Shown: positions 1 through 12,184, numbered from the stretch's first letter. The stretch is DNA of 64,000 nt from Protonemura montana (GCA_947568835.1 OX387606.1:62001-126000); one strand, 5' to 3'. The notes: a model not told the origin generated them from the sequence alone. Numbers and translations: made by a program.

Positions 1-2376
1 ACGTCACACTCCTCAACCCTCATAGACAACATATTCACCAACCTACAACCATCTTCCTTCACCGCATCAACCTTCGACAGCGGACTCTCCGACCACCTCG
101 CCTTAATCCTCTCCTTCCCTCCTCATAACCCGACTCACCCCTCCAAAACAATCCCCAACCCCCATCTCACCACAAAAACCAACCTCTACTCACCCAAACG
201 CACCTTCTCGGACTCCAGCATCATCCATTTCCGGTCCCTACTCGCCCAACAACATTGGCAACACCTGTCCACTGCCACCTCCACTGACGAGATCTACTCC
301 CTCTTCATCAATACCTTCCTCTCCCTCTTCAACCAAGCTTTCCCCCTCAAACTCAAAAAAATCAATCCCAGCCAATCCCATGATAACAGATGGATCACCC
401 ACGAAATCTGTAAGATGGGCACAGAACTCAGACTACTTCACTCTTCCCTTAAATCGAACCCAAATCCTCAATCCAAACACCACTACAACTCCCTAAAAAA
501 AATCCACGCCAAAAACATTCGCGCAACCAAGCGTAACCACTTCGACAATATCATCCTCTCCTCCAAAAACAGGTCCAAAACCTCTTGGAACATCATCAAA
601 AAACACTCGTCACCCACCACTCCCCCAACTCCCATCTCCTTAACCATCAATGGCCAAACAACCTCAGAACCTTCCTCAATCGCCGAACACTTCAACAACT
701 TCTTCATAAGTGCAGGCAAAGTTGCACCCCCGCTCCCCCACAATCGCCTCAACCAACCCTCAACTCCATCCCTCCCCACTCCACCACCACTAGTTTTCAC
801 CCCTACATGCCCTCTTGAAATAACTCACGCTGCCACCTTTCTAAAATACAAATCCTCCAAGGGACAAGATGGCGTTCCCGGCACCATCCTCTACAAATGC
901 ATTGACCTCATAGCTATCCCCCTATCCACAGTCATCAACCACTCTCTCCACTCTGGCACTTTTCCATCCCAACTGAAACAATCCACCATTATCCCCATCC
1001 ACAAAAAAGGCAAGAAAACAGATGTCAATAATTACCGCCCTATCTCACTCCTCTCCTCTTTCTCGAAACTTTTTGAAAAAATTATCCTGACCCGCATCAA
1101 CTCCCACCTAACCGACCACTCCCTGCTCACCGACAGCCAACACGGTTTCAGGGAAAACCGATCCACAACCTCTGCGATTTTCCAATTCCTTACCACACTC
1201 CACACCCAACTAGACAAAGGCAACAACTCTCTTGGCATTTTTTATGACCTTTCAAAGGCCTTCGATACCATCGACCATAAACTCCTTCTCCACAAACTAA
1301 ACCAATATGGTATCCAGGACACGGCTAACGACTGGATCTCCTCTTTCCTGTCAAACCGCTCCCAACGGGTATCCCTTCCTTCCACCACTTCCCCTCCCCT
1401 CACCCCATCCCTATCCTCCGCCAAAATAATACACTGCGGTGTGCCACAAGGCTCGGTGCTTGCCCCACTCCTTTTTCTCCTTTACATCAACGATCTACCC
1501 AATCTCATCACTCTCGGCAACCTGTACCAATACGCCGACGACACCAACCATCTCCTCACCTCCACAAAAACCCAGCCCATCACCGCCCTCATATCCTCCG
1601 CCAATCAGCAAACCAATGCCATGGCCTCTTACTGTTCCAATAACAAACTAGCCCTACAACCCTCCAAAACAGCCTTCATCCACTTCCATCTCAAATCCAA
1701 TCCCCCTACCATTTCCCCCCTAATCAAAATCAATCATCACACGATTCCCAGTACTCCGGCCACTAAATTCCTAGGCATCTACATCACCCCCACACTGGAC
1801 TGGTCCACCCACATCCAGCATACTTTCACCAAAATTCAAAGTTCCTGCTATCTTCTCAGACGCCTAAAGCCCATCGTCAATCCCAATTCCCTCCTCCTAG
1901 TCTACCATGCCCACTTACACTCCCACCTATCCTACGGCCTGCTCTTCTGGGGCAACTCATCCTCCTCCAAACGCATCCTTATCCTGCAAAAACAAGCCAT
2001 CCGCATCCTAGCAGGAGTCTCCCGCCGCCAATCCGCCAAACCCCACTTCACAAAACTATCCATCCTCACACTCCCCTGCACACTCATACAGATTGCTTCC
2101 ACTTATGTCCGCACCCACCCTGATCAATTCCCCCCCAACTCCTCTGTCCATCACCACACCACCAGAAACAGAAACAACATAAGACTACCGACTCACGCCC
2201 ACTCCTCCTTCACAAATAGCCCCCACTACATCTGCACAATAATCTACAACAAACTCCCAGCCTCAATCGTCAGTTCAACCTCCCTCACATCGTTTGAAAG
2301 CCAGCTTAAGTCCTTCCTAATCCAACACCCCTTCTATACCCTCTCAGAATACCTCAACCATGACACCTCCCATTAG
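1..2376 (+). CDS. Non-LTR retrotransposon ORF2, endonuclease C-terminus plus reverse transcriptase (5' end outside window)
   Basis: The frame is open from the first base of the window to the TAG at 2374-2376, about 791 residues, so the true start lies to the left. The first part carries the end of an APE-type endonuclease, with the SDH motif at bases 88-96 after TFDSGL. The reverse transcriptase follows: NNYRPISLLS near 1027, YDLSKAFDTIDH near 1243, GVPQGSVLAP near 1438 and the catalytic YADD at 1531-1542. The C-terminal domain has the LSYGLLFWGNS and LQKQAIRILAG blocks typical of RNase H-less LINEs of the CR1/L2/Daphne/Jockey assemblage; the clade is not resolved. Codon use is strikingly C-rich and A-rich on this strand. 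With no stop or frameshift in 2.4 kb, the copy looks young. It would nick target DNA and copy its own RNA by target-primed reverse transcription. Confidence 0.9.
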   Translation, partial: TSHSSTLIDNIFTNLQPSSFTASTFDSGLSDHLALILSFPPHNPTHPSKTIPNPHLTTKTNLYSPKRTFSDSSIIHFRSLLAQQHWQHLSTATSTDEIYSLFINTFLSLFNQAFPLKLKKINPSQSHDNRWITHEICKMGTELRLLHSSLKSNPNPQSKHHYNSLKKIHAKNIRATKRNHFDNIILSSKNRSKTSWNIIKKHSSPTTPPTPISLTINGQTTSEPSSIAEHFNNFFISAGKVAPPLPHNRLNQPSTPSLPTPPPLVFTPTCPLEITHAATFLKYKSSKGQDGVPGTILYKCIDLIAIPLSTVINHSLHSGTFPSQLKQSTIIPIHKKGKKTDVNNYRPISLLSSFSKLFEKIILTRINSHLTDHSLLTDSQHGFRENRSTTSAIFQFLTTLHTQLDKGNNSLGIFYDLSKAFDTIDHKLLLHKLNQYGIQDTANDWISSFLSNRSQRVSLPSTTSPPLTPSLSSAKIIHCGVPQGSVLAPLLFLLYINDLPNLITLGNLYQYADDTNHLLTSTKTQPITALISSANQQTNAMASYCSNNKLALQPSKTAFIHFHLKSNPPTISPLIKINHHTIPSTPATKFLGIYITPTLDWSTHIQHTFTKIQSSCYLLRRLKPIVNPNSLLLVYHAHLHSHLSYGLLFWGNSSSSKRILILQKQAIRILAGVSRRQSAKPHFTKLSILTLPCTLIQIASTYVRTHPDQFPPNSSVHHHTTRNRNNIRLPTHAHSSFTNSPHYICTIIYNKLPASIVSSTSLTSFESQLKSFLIQHPFYTLSEYLNHDTSH

Positions 2377-2716
2377 CCTCCATCCCACCACCAAACTCTA
2401 ACTGTACCTAGACCATAGACCCAGCCTCCCAACATCTAACCCTGTATCATATCTGTATCATAACTGTATCATATCTTTCACCATCATTCACCAAAACCAT
2501 AGCATCATTATTATTATTATTTAAACATCATTTATCCTTCACCACTCATCTACATGTATCATATGATCATATAAAATTATTCTATTCTAACCATACGCAT
2601 AATCATAGCATAATCATATCACATAGCATAATCATAATCATAATCATTGACGATACCCATACCATGTACAATGTACTAGTCAACGGGATAATAAATACAA
2701 TACAATACAATACAAT
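2377..2716 (+). repeat. LINE 3' UTR and (ATACA)n tail
   Basis: AT-rich trailer of the preceding LINE, with short internal repeats of ATCATA/GTATCATA (2445-2480, 2570-2645). It ends in four tandem copies of ATACA (2694-2716) instead of poly(A). The tail marks the 3' end of the insertion. Confidence 0.75.
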
Positions 2717-2743
2717 TTCTTCTATGGTCCTACCTAAAGATTT

Positions 2744-3306
2744 TTAAACCCACTTTGCTTTTACTGCAGCTTGCTGTAGTTGGGTGGATGGGAAACGGAC
2801 CCAAATGTCCAGGAGATTGACGGTCATTGCGTGGCTAACTCTTCTTATGCACCGACTTGCAGAAGACTGGCTCATCATGAGATTCTTATCGGTAGCTACT
2901 GGCATCTGATAACTGCCAGATGCAAAAAAACGAATTGCAGTCAGCACCTGCAAACAAAATATATTGCTATTAGGTAATCAAATTTAATGCAAAGTACAAA
3001 TTAGCTTAATATCCACAATACAAACCTGTTTTTGGTTGATAAAGTATAAGAAAAATCATTGTAACTTAACTGAACTTCCACAGTCAGACTTGATAGCCTG
3101 CGTTGATGCGGCAAGTGCGGTCGTAAATCTTCGATGAGGGTTCGAATCACGGCTTTAGGGAGACGAAAAATGTTCGTGAAACTAATACGAATATAATCTT
3201 GTCTCAGGCGCCTCAATGCAGCTCTTTCCTCTCTTTCAATATTGGCAACTAGCTCGAGCGCTTGCCTGGCGTCCATGTTTGTTTTGAAATCACATGCGGT
3301 TGTCAA
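2744..3306 (-). pseudogene. HARBI1-like (PIF/Harbinger) transposase N-terminal remnant
   Basis: Two minus-strand blocks read as one Harbinger nuclease N-terminus. Exon A (3306 to 3070) holds FRLPKAVIRTLIEDLRPHLP and ends in LSSLTVEVQ. Exon B (2947 to 2744) starts VLTAIRFFASGSYQ and continues with SQSSASRCIRRVSHAM. This is the order and spacing of HARBI1-family proteins, which cut and paste Harbinger transposons. Exon B has a good acceptor (tttgcag), but the expected donor after exon A reads CAG|TTAAGT, as if the first G of a GTAAGT site had mutated. The reading frame then stops at 2744, and homology ends about 30 bp from the LINE tail at 2716, so the DDE catalytic core is missing. Inactive fragment. 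Confidence 0.75.
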
Positions 3307-4420
3307 TCCGTCAGCCTAACAGCTGGCGAACATTCTCGCATGGGAAGGTCGCATGCGGTTTCATTTCGCGGGCGGATTCAAATTCGAGACTTGCAATCCG
3401 CAACAGCATGCGGAATCACTCGAGACTAGGCACTATCTATGTACACGCCTGTCTGGAACGGAGAGGCGGAGGACATAATGGACACGCGCGGTGTGGATAT
3501 AGACAAAAACTTCAAAAAACTCTGTACTCTGTATTTCGCGCGGAAAGTCTGGTCGGGAAAAATATATATCTTTGCTTGTTGTACACTTAGATAGATAAAC
3601 ATGATCAACTTAATTACTTTATATTCCGCTTGGCATGTGACTCGTCTTACTTATAATTAGATCTTTGCAGTAAATAGCAATAGGGCACACGTCTTTGGGG
3701 CACACATAATGATGGCATGCCCTCTCCTATTCCATTCATTTCAGGGAATGATTTTGGACACTTTTAACTAAAAACTGACTTTTAATTTTAACAAGCTGCC
3801 TCGGCTAGCAGATACGGCGACACATGTGTATTTTTAAGAGAATCATGGTCACTTCTTGCAAAACTGATTCCCCAAACCTTTGCTCCAAATTCTTCGACTG
3901 TTGAGTAGCAGAGCTTGTAAAAAATCTGAACATCTGAACATCTCAGCATGTGATTGGAAGTCGCCATGGCAATTTTTTTAAACTAACTTCAACAACTTAT
4001 TTAAATTCTGGTCAAAATCGTGCAAAAATATCACCTGCTCTTAATTTCAATCCCCAATATTAATTGTTTTTAAATTTGTTTCTAACATTGCCAGTATCTT
4101 GTACAAAGGTGGATAAAGGTTTGGAAACATTAACAAACCAAACAGTGTACATATCTGAGATGGAATAGAAGTTCAGTTGCTAAAGGAAATACTACCCAGT
4201 AAAACAAATGCACAAGGATTCCAGGAGTTGTTCTACTGCGTAGAGTAGGAAGTTGTTTAGTTAAAAAATCATTATTATCCATACTAACATGAAATATGTT
4301 TTGTACATAGTACTAATTTTTATCATATTCCCTGGACAAAGGTTTATTAGCATTATATAAATGCTTCAAGTAGATATCATAAAAAAAAAAAGAATTCAAC
4401 ATAAATAGGTACCAACACTT
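3307..4420. other. No gene recognised
   Basis: AT-rich non-coding sequence with only short open frames and an A-run at 4381-4391. No exon, tRNA or repeat seen elsewhere in the window was recognised here. It lies downstream of the ELP1 3' end on the minus strand. Confidence 0.5.
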
Positions 4421-4426
4421 TTTATT
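4421..4426 (-). other. Polyadenylation signal of ELP1
   Basis: TTTATT on the plus strand, AATAAA on the minus strand, 99 bases beyond the ELP1 stop codon at 4525-4527. Position and orientation fit the mRNA 3' end. Confidence 0.55.
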
Positions 4427-4524
4427 TCATGATTTTCAGTTTTGTACAGGTACATTAAAATCCACTCTTAGAAGTCAAAGCTCGGTGTCAAATATTGTCA
4501 CACAAGCGTCAGCTAGCTTATTTC

Positions 4525-4613
4525 TCAAGTTGTCATCACTGCAACTAGAGTAGGTATCTCCAGCTGCCAGCTGCTTGGGTTAGCAATGATGTGAGCAAAG
4601 CGCTTCTCTGGTT
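4525..4613 (-). CDS. ELP1: ELP1 last coding exon
   Basis: The exon opens after attttag at 4613 and runs to TGA at 4525-4527. It takes a split GAA codon from the previous exon and reads EPEKRFAHIIANPSSWQLEIP and a short tail. This matches the extreme C-terminus of Elongator complex protein 1, where FIPPKINRRTQWKL occupies the same place in the human protein. The tail after LEIP is somewhat longer than in vertebrates. Confidence 0.8.
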
Positions 4614-4704
4614 CTAAAATACAGGGAACAGAGAAAGCAGTGAGACTCCATATACTTGAGAAAGGGATTTGAAGATTGCACTTCAGCTGTCAGACCAAAC
4701 TCAC

Positions 4705-4786
4705 CAATCAGGGCGTTCTCGGAGGGCACCGGGTCCAATGACATCGCAGCAAGGATGCTTTCCGTCGTGGCCTCAGGACCGTAAGT
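4705..4786 (-). CDS. ELP1: ELP1 penultimate exon
   Basis: An 82-bp exon between acceptor gcag (4787-4790) and donor G|GTGAGT (after 4705). It starts in phase 0 and ends in phase 1, as its neighbours require. It encodes TYGPEATTESILAAMSLDP and the start of SENALI. The GP..T..SI.A core aligns with the GPNSTANSIMAS region of human ELP1. The intron to the last exon is only 91 bp. Confidence 0.85.
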
Positions 4787-5159
4787 CTGCGTACAGACAA
4801 ACATTTGAAACAAACATTTTGCAACATGAGTCCCATAAACCACATCTCCTTGTCAATTGGTTGCCCTTAAAAACTCTCTCGTTCATAGAGAGCACCAAAA
4901 TCTTATGTACAACCAGTAAGTTGTTTTGTATGGTGCCCAACCTGGATTAGATTTTATAAGTATATGTAAACGTGAGAAGGTACAGTTCCTATTGCATTAG
5001 GCAATGGGGATATAATAGGGAATATTTTGTGTTTATTACATTAAACAGAATCTGTCGTCATTAAGAATTTGCCAATAAATTTTTTCAACATTTTCAAATA
5101 CCAGTGAATGAACTGTGGGCTGATATTTTTCAACCGAACTCAGCATCTCCTGTACTCAC

Positions 5160-5314
5160 ATTTGCACTGGTTGCATTGGCCAGCGCCAGTGTCCACACGT
5201 CAGGACATTGCCTGCGCATGTGTTCCAGCGCATCTCCCAGCGCGGTCTGCAGTGCACTGGCGTTGGCATCGCGCTGCCAGCGCACCAGCTGCAGGCACAG
5301 CGATGAAACCTCTC
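5160..5314 (-). CDS. ELP1: ELP1 exon (PDVWTL block)
   Basis: A 155-bp exon flanked by acceptor ttgcag and donor AAT|GTGAGT. It takes a split GGA codon from the exon at 28745-28921 and ends in phase 0. It encodes EVSSLCLQLVRWQRDANASA, then LEHMRRQCPDVWTLALANA. The P-x-[VI]-W-T-L block is a hallmark of the ELP1 C-terminal helical domain (PEIWTL in human). ELP1 is the scaffold subunit of Elongator, the complex that modifies wobble uridine in tRNAs; its C-terminus serves dimerisation. GC content is far above the surrounding introns. The upstream intron is 23,430 bp long and filled by the tandem array. Confidence 0.88.
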
Positions 5315-6092
5315 CTGCAACGCAGACAAGAGAAGTTAGCGGTCACGGAACGGAATGTAAAGGCTATGTATACCAAGACTTAACATTTCGGCATAAATGT
5401 AGCATGTTTTGTTGTTTTGTCTGCATAATACAGGTGATCACATGTTTTTAAAATCCAGCATAAAAACGTGTACCACATTTATGTATAATGAACATTTCTC
5501 AAAGAAAAATGTATTATTATCTCCAAATTGTTCTTCAGATTTTTTAGCACACTTGCATACATTTTTGTCCGTTTGCATCAAGTTTTTTAGGGCCGAATTT
5601 TCAGTTGGGTTTTCAATTAACGGACAGTTAACGAACAAAACTCTGAAGAAGTAACTAGTATATGTTGTGAAACGTCGGGAAATTTAGTAGCCCTTTACTT
5701 AGCATTCAAAACCCAGTTCAAATAGTTTTTCTTATAACAAAAAACATCTTCTCATTGGCTGTTGCCAACGGACTGTTAGGTTCTTAACGGACAACCGAAA
5801 AAACCGGGCCTTGAACAATCAATGGAGAACATCACGTTCACCGCCTCAATCAAGTTTGAACATTTTGTAAAAATTCCTGAGTATAATTTGGCAAATAACC
5901 CAATGTATGTCCAGTGTATTATATCTTTATGGCACATGTTCCTAAGCACTTAGGCTCACACAACTACTATGTAATTATATGGAGCATTGAATAAATAAAT
6001 AAATAAATAAATAATACATATCTTTCTAATCCAGTGTAGTCCAGTGTCCTTAATGGCCAAATTGTTCTTAAACTTGTTTAACATTATTGTAT
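5315..6092. other. ELP1 intron, left end
   Basis: AT-rich intron sequence with no gene. It contains a GAAACGTCGG-type motif at 5669-5680, seen in many mobile-element 3' regions, and a tetranucleotide run (below). Array unit homology starts at 6093. Confidence 0.5.
5988..6014 (+). repeat. (AAAT)n run
   Basis: About six tandem AAAT copies after ...GGAGCATTG. It resembles a LINE 3' tail, like the tails at 39850 and 43265, so a short LINE 3' fragment may lie just upstream. Confidence 0.6.
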
Positions 6093-7459
6093 TGACCTTA
6101 TATAAAAGCTTTAAAATGGCGATGTTCAACTTTTTAGTTTGTATCTGACCAGCTGACCAGCTGACCAGCTGGGGTAACATTTTTCTGTACATGTTGATTT
6201 AAATTGCGAAATTTGGTTAAAAACGTGTGCAATTGGGTTATAATTGTTCAAAATTAAAATCTCTATCCTATTGTGACACTTTGAGGGTGATTTGAAAGCG
6301 TTTTTTTGGTGAAATATTGATAATTGTGTTTGAAATTTCCTGCCTAGGAAAATTGGAGCCATGTCTCACAGTTCGATTTTTATTTCATTCAAAACTTGCC
6401 TTTAAATGACCTGCAGCAGTTTGGTAATACTCTTCATGCATGCCGATGAAAGTTATTGAAGAAATTGAGCCCAAACGCTGTTATTTACGTTCGTTTTACG
6501 TGAAATAGAAATAATTTTGCAAAAAGTTTGACAGATGCATTCATTTGTTTGGTTTTTTGACCACTGCAGGGTGAACGAATTCTTGAACTTATCTTTGCGG
6601 CAGTGAATTCAGGATATTTAAACGTCAAAAAGGATTAGAACATCAAATACTTTTCAGAAAGCAGTCAAACATTGCTGGGAATAATTTTAAATCTTACATG
6701 ACTTCAGAGCACGACCAAACGCGACATTTATACGGTGATTTGATGGGATTTTCGTTATGAATTTTATTTAAAACTGGCTGGCAAGGGAAGGTTTTGACAG
6801 TTCTCAAACAATGTCTAACAACTTAATTACCGAAAAAACTTACATTTTGTAAATTTTAAATGCATCCGTTCTTTAAACACGTTTTTAGTAAGATCTGGTG
6901 GAGATGTAAAAGGTATTTCACAAGTTTCACTCTCTAAAAAATATTTCAAGAAATCATACACGGAAATCTTTTGACAGCCAACTTCGTTTGTTTTCGAAAT
7001 TGTCAAATTGTCATGCATCTGTCAAACTTTTTGCAAAATTATTTCTATTTCACGTAAAACGAACGTAAATAACAGCGTTTGGGCTCAATTTCTTCAATAA
7101 CTTTCATCGGCATGCATGAAGAGTATTACCAAACTGCTGCAGGTCATTTAAAGGCAAGTTTTGAATGAAATAAAAATCGAACTGTGAGACATGGCTCCAA
7201 TTTTCCTAGGCAGGAAATTTCAAACACAATTATCAATATTTCACCAAAAAAACGCTTTCAAATCACCCTCAAAGTGTCACAATAGGATAGAGATTTTAAT
7301 TTTGAACAATTATAACCCAATTGCACACGTTTTTAACCAAATTTCGCAATTTAAATCAACATGTACAGAAAAATGTTACCCCAGCTGGTCAGCTGGTCAG
7401 CTGGTCAGATACAAACTAAAAAGTTGAACATCGCAATTTAAAGCTTTTATATAAGGTTA
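6093..7459. repeat. Array unit with a large inverted duplication (fold-back)
   Basis: The unit head at 6093-6542 runs forward. The same ~450 bp appears in reverse complement at 7011-7459, and 6543-7010 forms the spacer with a truncated unit body. The arms differ at only a few positions. This is the only inverted copy in the array. Confidence 0.85.
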
Positions 7460-8721
7460 ATTTTGCAAAAAGTTTGACAGATGCATTCATTTGTTTGGTT
7501 TTTTGACCACTGCAGGGTGAACGAATTCTTGAACTTATCTTTGCGGCAGTGAATTCAGGATATTTAAACGTCAAAAAGGATTAGAACATCAAATACTTTT
7601 CAGAAAGCAGTCAAACATTGCTGGGAATAATTTTAAATCTTACATGACTTCAGAGCACGACCAAACGCGACATTTATACGGTGATTTGATGGGATTTTCG
7701 TTATGAATTTTATTTAAAACTGGCTGGCAAGGGAAGGTTTTGACAGTTCTCAAACAATGTCTAACAACTTAATTACCGAAAAAACTTACATTTTGTAAAT
7801 TTTAAATGCATCCGTTCTTTAAACACGTTTTTAGTAAGATCTGGTGGAGATGTAAAAGGTATTTCACAAGTTTCACTCTCTAAAAAATATTTCAAGAAAT
7901 CATACACGGAAATCTTTTGACAGCCAACTTCGTTTGTTTTCGAAATTGTCATCGTGGTCACTTTGGAATTCACAGAGTTTCCACAATGCAGTGACCCCAA
8001 GTGAAATAAGCGGCAAATTTCAAATAAAATAAATGGGGGTACTTTTGGTTGTGGTCCCATTAGAGGCTTTACATTAAAACCAAAATGCACAATCCCTCAA
8101 AATCTTAAGGTGCCGTTAGGCATCGGGTGAATCGGCATCGGCAGTGAATTCAGGATATTTAAACGTCAAAAAGGATTAGAACATCAAATACTTTTTAGAA
8201 ACCAGTCAAACATTGCTGGGAATAATTTTAAATCTTACATGACTTCAGAGCACGACCCAACGCGACATTTATACGGTGATTTGATGGGATTTTCGTTATG
8301 AATTTTATTTAAAACTGGCTGGCAAGGGAAGGTTTTGACAGTTCTCAAACAATGTCAAACAACTTAATTACCGAAAAAACTTACATTTTGTCAATTTTAA
8401 GTGCTTATCAGTTCATTTAACAGGTTTTTAGCCATATCTGGTGGAGATGTAAAAGGTATTTCACAAGTTTCACTCTCTAAGAAATATTTCACGGAAATCT
8501 TTTGACAGCCAACGTCGTTTGTTTTCGAAATTGTCATCGTGGTCACTTTGGAATTCACAGAGTTTCCACAATGCAGTGACCCCGAGTGAAATAAGCGGCA
8601 AATTTCAAATAAAATAAATGGGGGTACTTTTGGTTAAGGTCCCATTAGAGCCTTTACATTTAAACCAAAATGCCCACTCCCTCAAAATAATAAGGTGCCG
8701 TTAGGCATCGGGTTCTGCTAG
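7460..8721 (+). repeat. Two unit bodies lacking the unit head
   Basis: A body starts at TTTTGCAAAAAG (7461) and reaches ...GGCATCGGG near 8120. A second body starts near 8139 and ends at CTAG at 8718-8721. Both lack the TTAACC...CCTAGGAAAA half, so they are 5'-truncated copies. Confidence 0.7.
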
Positions 8722-10892
8722 TTAACCTTATATAAAAGCTTTAAAATTGCGATGTTCAACTTTTTAGTTTGTATCTGACCAGCTGACCAGCTGACCAGCT
8801 GGGGTAACATTTTTCTGTACATGTTGATTTAAATTGCGAAATTTGGTTAAAAACGTGTGCAATTGGGTTATAATTGTTCAAAATTAAAATCTCTATCCTA
8901 TTGTGACACTTTGAGGGTGATTTGAAAGCGTTTTTTTGGTGAAATATTGATAATTGTGTTTGAAATTTCCTGCCTAGGAAAATTGGAGCCATGTCTCACA
9001 GTTCGATTTTTATTTCATTCAAAACTTGCCTTTAAATGACCTGCAGCAGTTTGGTAATACTGTTTATGCATGCCTATGAAAGTTATTGAAGAAATTGAGC
9101 ACAAACGCTGTTATTTACGTTCGTTTTAAGTGAAATAGAAATAATTTTGCAAAAAGTTTGACAGATGCATTCATTTGTTTGGTTTTTTGACCACTGCAGG
9201 GTGAACGAATTCTTAAACTTATCTTTGCGGCAGTGCATTCAGGATATTTAAACGTCAAACGGGATTAGAACGTCAAATACTTTAAGAAATCGGTCAAACA
9301 TTGCTGGATATAATTTTGAATATTACATGACTTCAGAGCACAACCCAACGCGACATTTCTACGCTGATTTGATGGGATTTTCATAATGAATTTTATTTAA
9401 AACTGGCTGGCAAGGAAAGGTTTTGACAGTTCTCAAACAATGTCAAACAACTTAATTACCAAAGAAACTTACATTTTGTCCATGTTAGGTGCCTATCCGT
9501 TCATTTAACAGGTTTTTAGTCAGATCTGGTGGAGATGTAAAAGGTATTTCACAAGATTCACTCTCTAAGAAATATTTCACGGAAATCTTTTGACAGCCAA
9601 TGTCGTTTGTTTTCGACATTGTCATCGTGGTCACTTTGGAATTCACAGAGTTTCCAGAATGCAGTGACCCCAAGTGAAATAAGCGGCAAATTTCAAATAA
9701 AATAAATGGGGGTACTTTTGGTTGTGGTCCCATTAGAGGCTTTACATTAAAACCAAAATGCACAATCCCTCAAAATCTTAAGGTGCCGTTAGGCATCGGG
9801 TTCTGCTATTAACCTTATATAAAAGCTTTAATTTGGCGATGTTCAACTTTTTAGTTTGTATCTGGCTGACCAGCTGACCAGCTGGGGTAACATTTTTCTG
9901 TACATGTTGATTTAAATTGCGAAATTTGGTTAAAAACGTGTGCAATTGGGTTATAATTGTTCAAAATTAAAATCTCTATCCTATTGTGACACTTTGAGGG
10001 TGATTTGGAAGCGTTTTTTTGGTGAAATATTGATAATTGTGTTTGAAATTTCCTGCCTAGGAAAATTGGAGCCATGTCTCACAGTTCGATTTTTATTTCA
10101 TTCAAAACTTGCCTTTAAATGACCTGCAGCAGTTTGGTAATACTGTTTATGCATGCCTATGAAAGTTATTGAAGAAATTGAGCACAAACGCTGTTATTTA
10201 CGTTCGTTTTAAGTGAAATAGAAATAATTTTGCAAAAAGTTTGACAGATGCATTCATTTGTTTGGTTTTTTGACCACTGCAGGGTGAACGAATTCTTAAA
10301 CTTATCTTTGCGGCAGTGCATTCAGGATATTTAAACGTCAAACGGGATTAGAACGTCAAATACTTTAAGAAATCGGTCAAACATTGCTGGATATAATTTT
10401 GAATATTACATGACTTCAGAGCACAACCCAACGCGACATTTCTACGCTGATTTGATGGGATTTTCATAATGAATTTTATTTAAAACTGGCTGGCAAGGAA
10501 AGGTTTCGACAGTTCTCAAACAATGTCAAACAACTTAATTACCAAAGAAACTTACATTTTGTCCATGTTAGGTGCCTATCCGTTCATTTAACAGGTTTTT
10601 AGTCAGATCTGGTGGAGATGTAAAAGGTATTTCACAAGATTCACTCTCTAAGAAATATTTCACGGAAATCTTTTGACAGCCAATGTCGTTTGTTTTCGAC
10701 ATTGTCATCGTGGTCACTTTGGAATTCACAGAGTTTCCACAATGCAGTGACCCCAAGTGAAATAAGCGGCAAATTTCAAATAAAATAAATGGGGGTACTT
10801 TTGGTTGTGGTCCCATTAGAGGCTTTACATTAAAACCAAAATGCACAATCCCTCAAAATCTTAAGGTGCCGTTAGGCATCGGGTTCTGCTAG
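8722..10892 (+). repeat. Two complete array units
   Basis: Units 8722-9808 and 9809-10892 are the cleanest examples of the consensus, nearly identical throughout and both starting TTAACCTTATATAAAAGC (the first after a G). The junction at 9805 reads CTGCTATTAACC, with the terminal G of CTAG lost. Confidence 0.8.
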
Positions 10893-11489
10893 TTAACCTT
10901 ATATAAAAGCTTTAAAATTGCGATGTTCAACTTTTTAGTTTGTATCTGACCAGCTGACCAGCTGACCAGCTGGGGTAACATTTTTCTGTACATGTTGATT
11001 TAAATTGCGAAATTTGGTTAAAAACGTGTGCAATTGGGTTATAATTGTTCAAAATTAAAATCTCTATCCTATTGTGACACTTTGAGGGTGATTTGAAAGC
11101 GTTTTTTTGGTGAAATATTGATAATTGTGTTTGAAATTTCCTGCCTAGGAAAATTGGAGCCATGTCTCACAGTTCGATTTTTATTTCATTCAAAACTTGC
11201 CTTTAAATGACCTGCAGCAGTTTGGTAATACTGTTTATGCATGCCTATGAAAGTTATTGAAGAAATTGAGCACGAACGCTGTTATTTACGTTCGTTTTAA
11301 GTGAAATAGAAATAATTTTGCAAAAAGTTTGACAGATGCATTCATTTGTTTGGTTTTTTGACCACTGCAGGGTGAACGAATTCTTAAACTTATCTTTGCG
11401 GCAGTGCATTCAGGATATTCAAACGTCAATGTCAATGTCAACGTCAATGTCAAATTCTTTTCAAAATCTCTAGAACTGAAGGAAAAACG

Positions 11490-12025
11490 TGTGAAATTGG
11501 CTTATTTTGGTTCTTTATTCAGGATTTAATCCAACTACGTCTTTTTCACGGTGATTTTAAAGAGCATTATTATAGTAAAGTATCAAAAATATTGTTGGTG
11601 TCTTGGCTAGCAAGATGAAAAATAGCCACTTGACAAGCCCGTGGCATTCTTGTGGAGGTTATTTACACGTCAAAAAGGTTTGGAAAGTTAAACAATCTAT
11701 TAACACAACTATTGGAATCTTTTGTAAACATATTTAAAGATATTTATTGTAAATAGTATACGAAAGACAAGAAATTTCTTAAAATACGACGATTTTTCTC
11801 CATCCCCAGCCTAGACAAGATCACACAGTTGATTCCAAGCCATCAATGATATTTGTGACAAATATGTAAATCAATAACAATCCTAACTTTCTTTGCAGGT
11901 CTTTTACACATTAAATAGGGTTTTTAAACAAACAAAACACACTTGATTAGTTTTTTATTGATAATTTTGCCAAAACTAGATTTAAAGTGACATTGACAGA
12001 TCAAAGATAAACATTTGACAGATAT
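11490..12025 (+). repeat. Dispersed repeat family B, copy 1
   Basis: Shares the core AAAATACGACGATTTTTCTC, the CAGCCTAGA.AAGATC segment and the AACATTTGACAG end with 15740-16430 and, more distantly, with 48215-48470. No coding capacity. Confidence 0.6.
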
Positions 12026-12184
12026 CTTTCATCGAATCAGGACGCCGTGGATACTTATTTTATTTTCGAGGATGCCGTGATTATTCAACAGGTATTTAAA
12101 TTCAAAACGTCATTAATGACAGAGTGCAGTTTTATCAAATCTAATCCAAATAAGCAATCTAAGTTTAATACGGTTTTCTATGGA

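Noticed and set aside
415..1651. Minus-strand and alternate-frame ORFs over the first LINE
   Set aside because: They overlap the clear RT frame and have no homology of their own.
5640..5690. Possible hammerhead-type ribozyme around CTGAAGAAG...GTGAAACGTCGG
   Set aside because: The CUGANGA core is not intact (CTGAAGA followed by an unpaired stretch) and I could not form the three stems.
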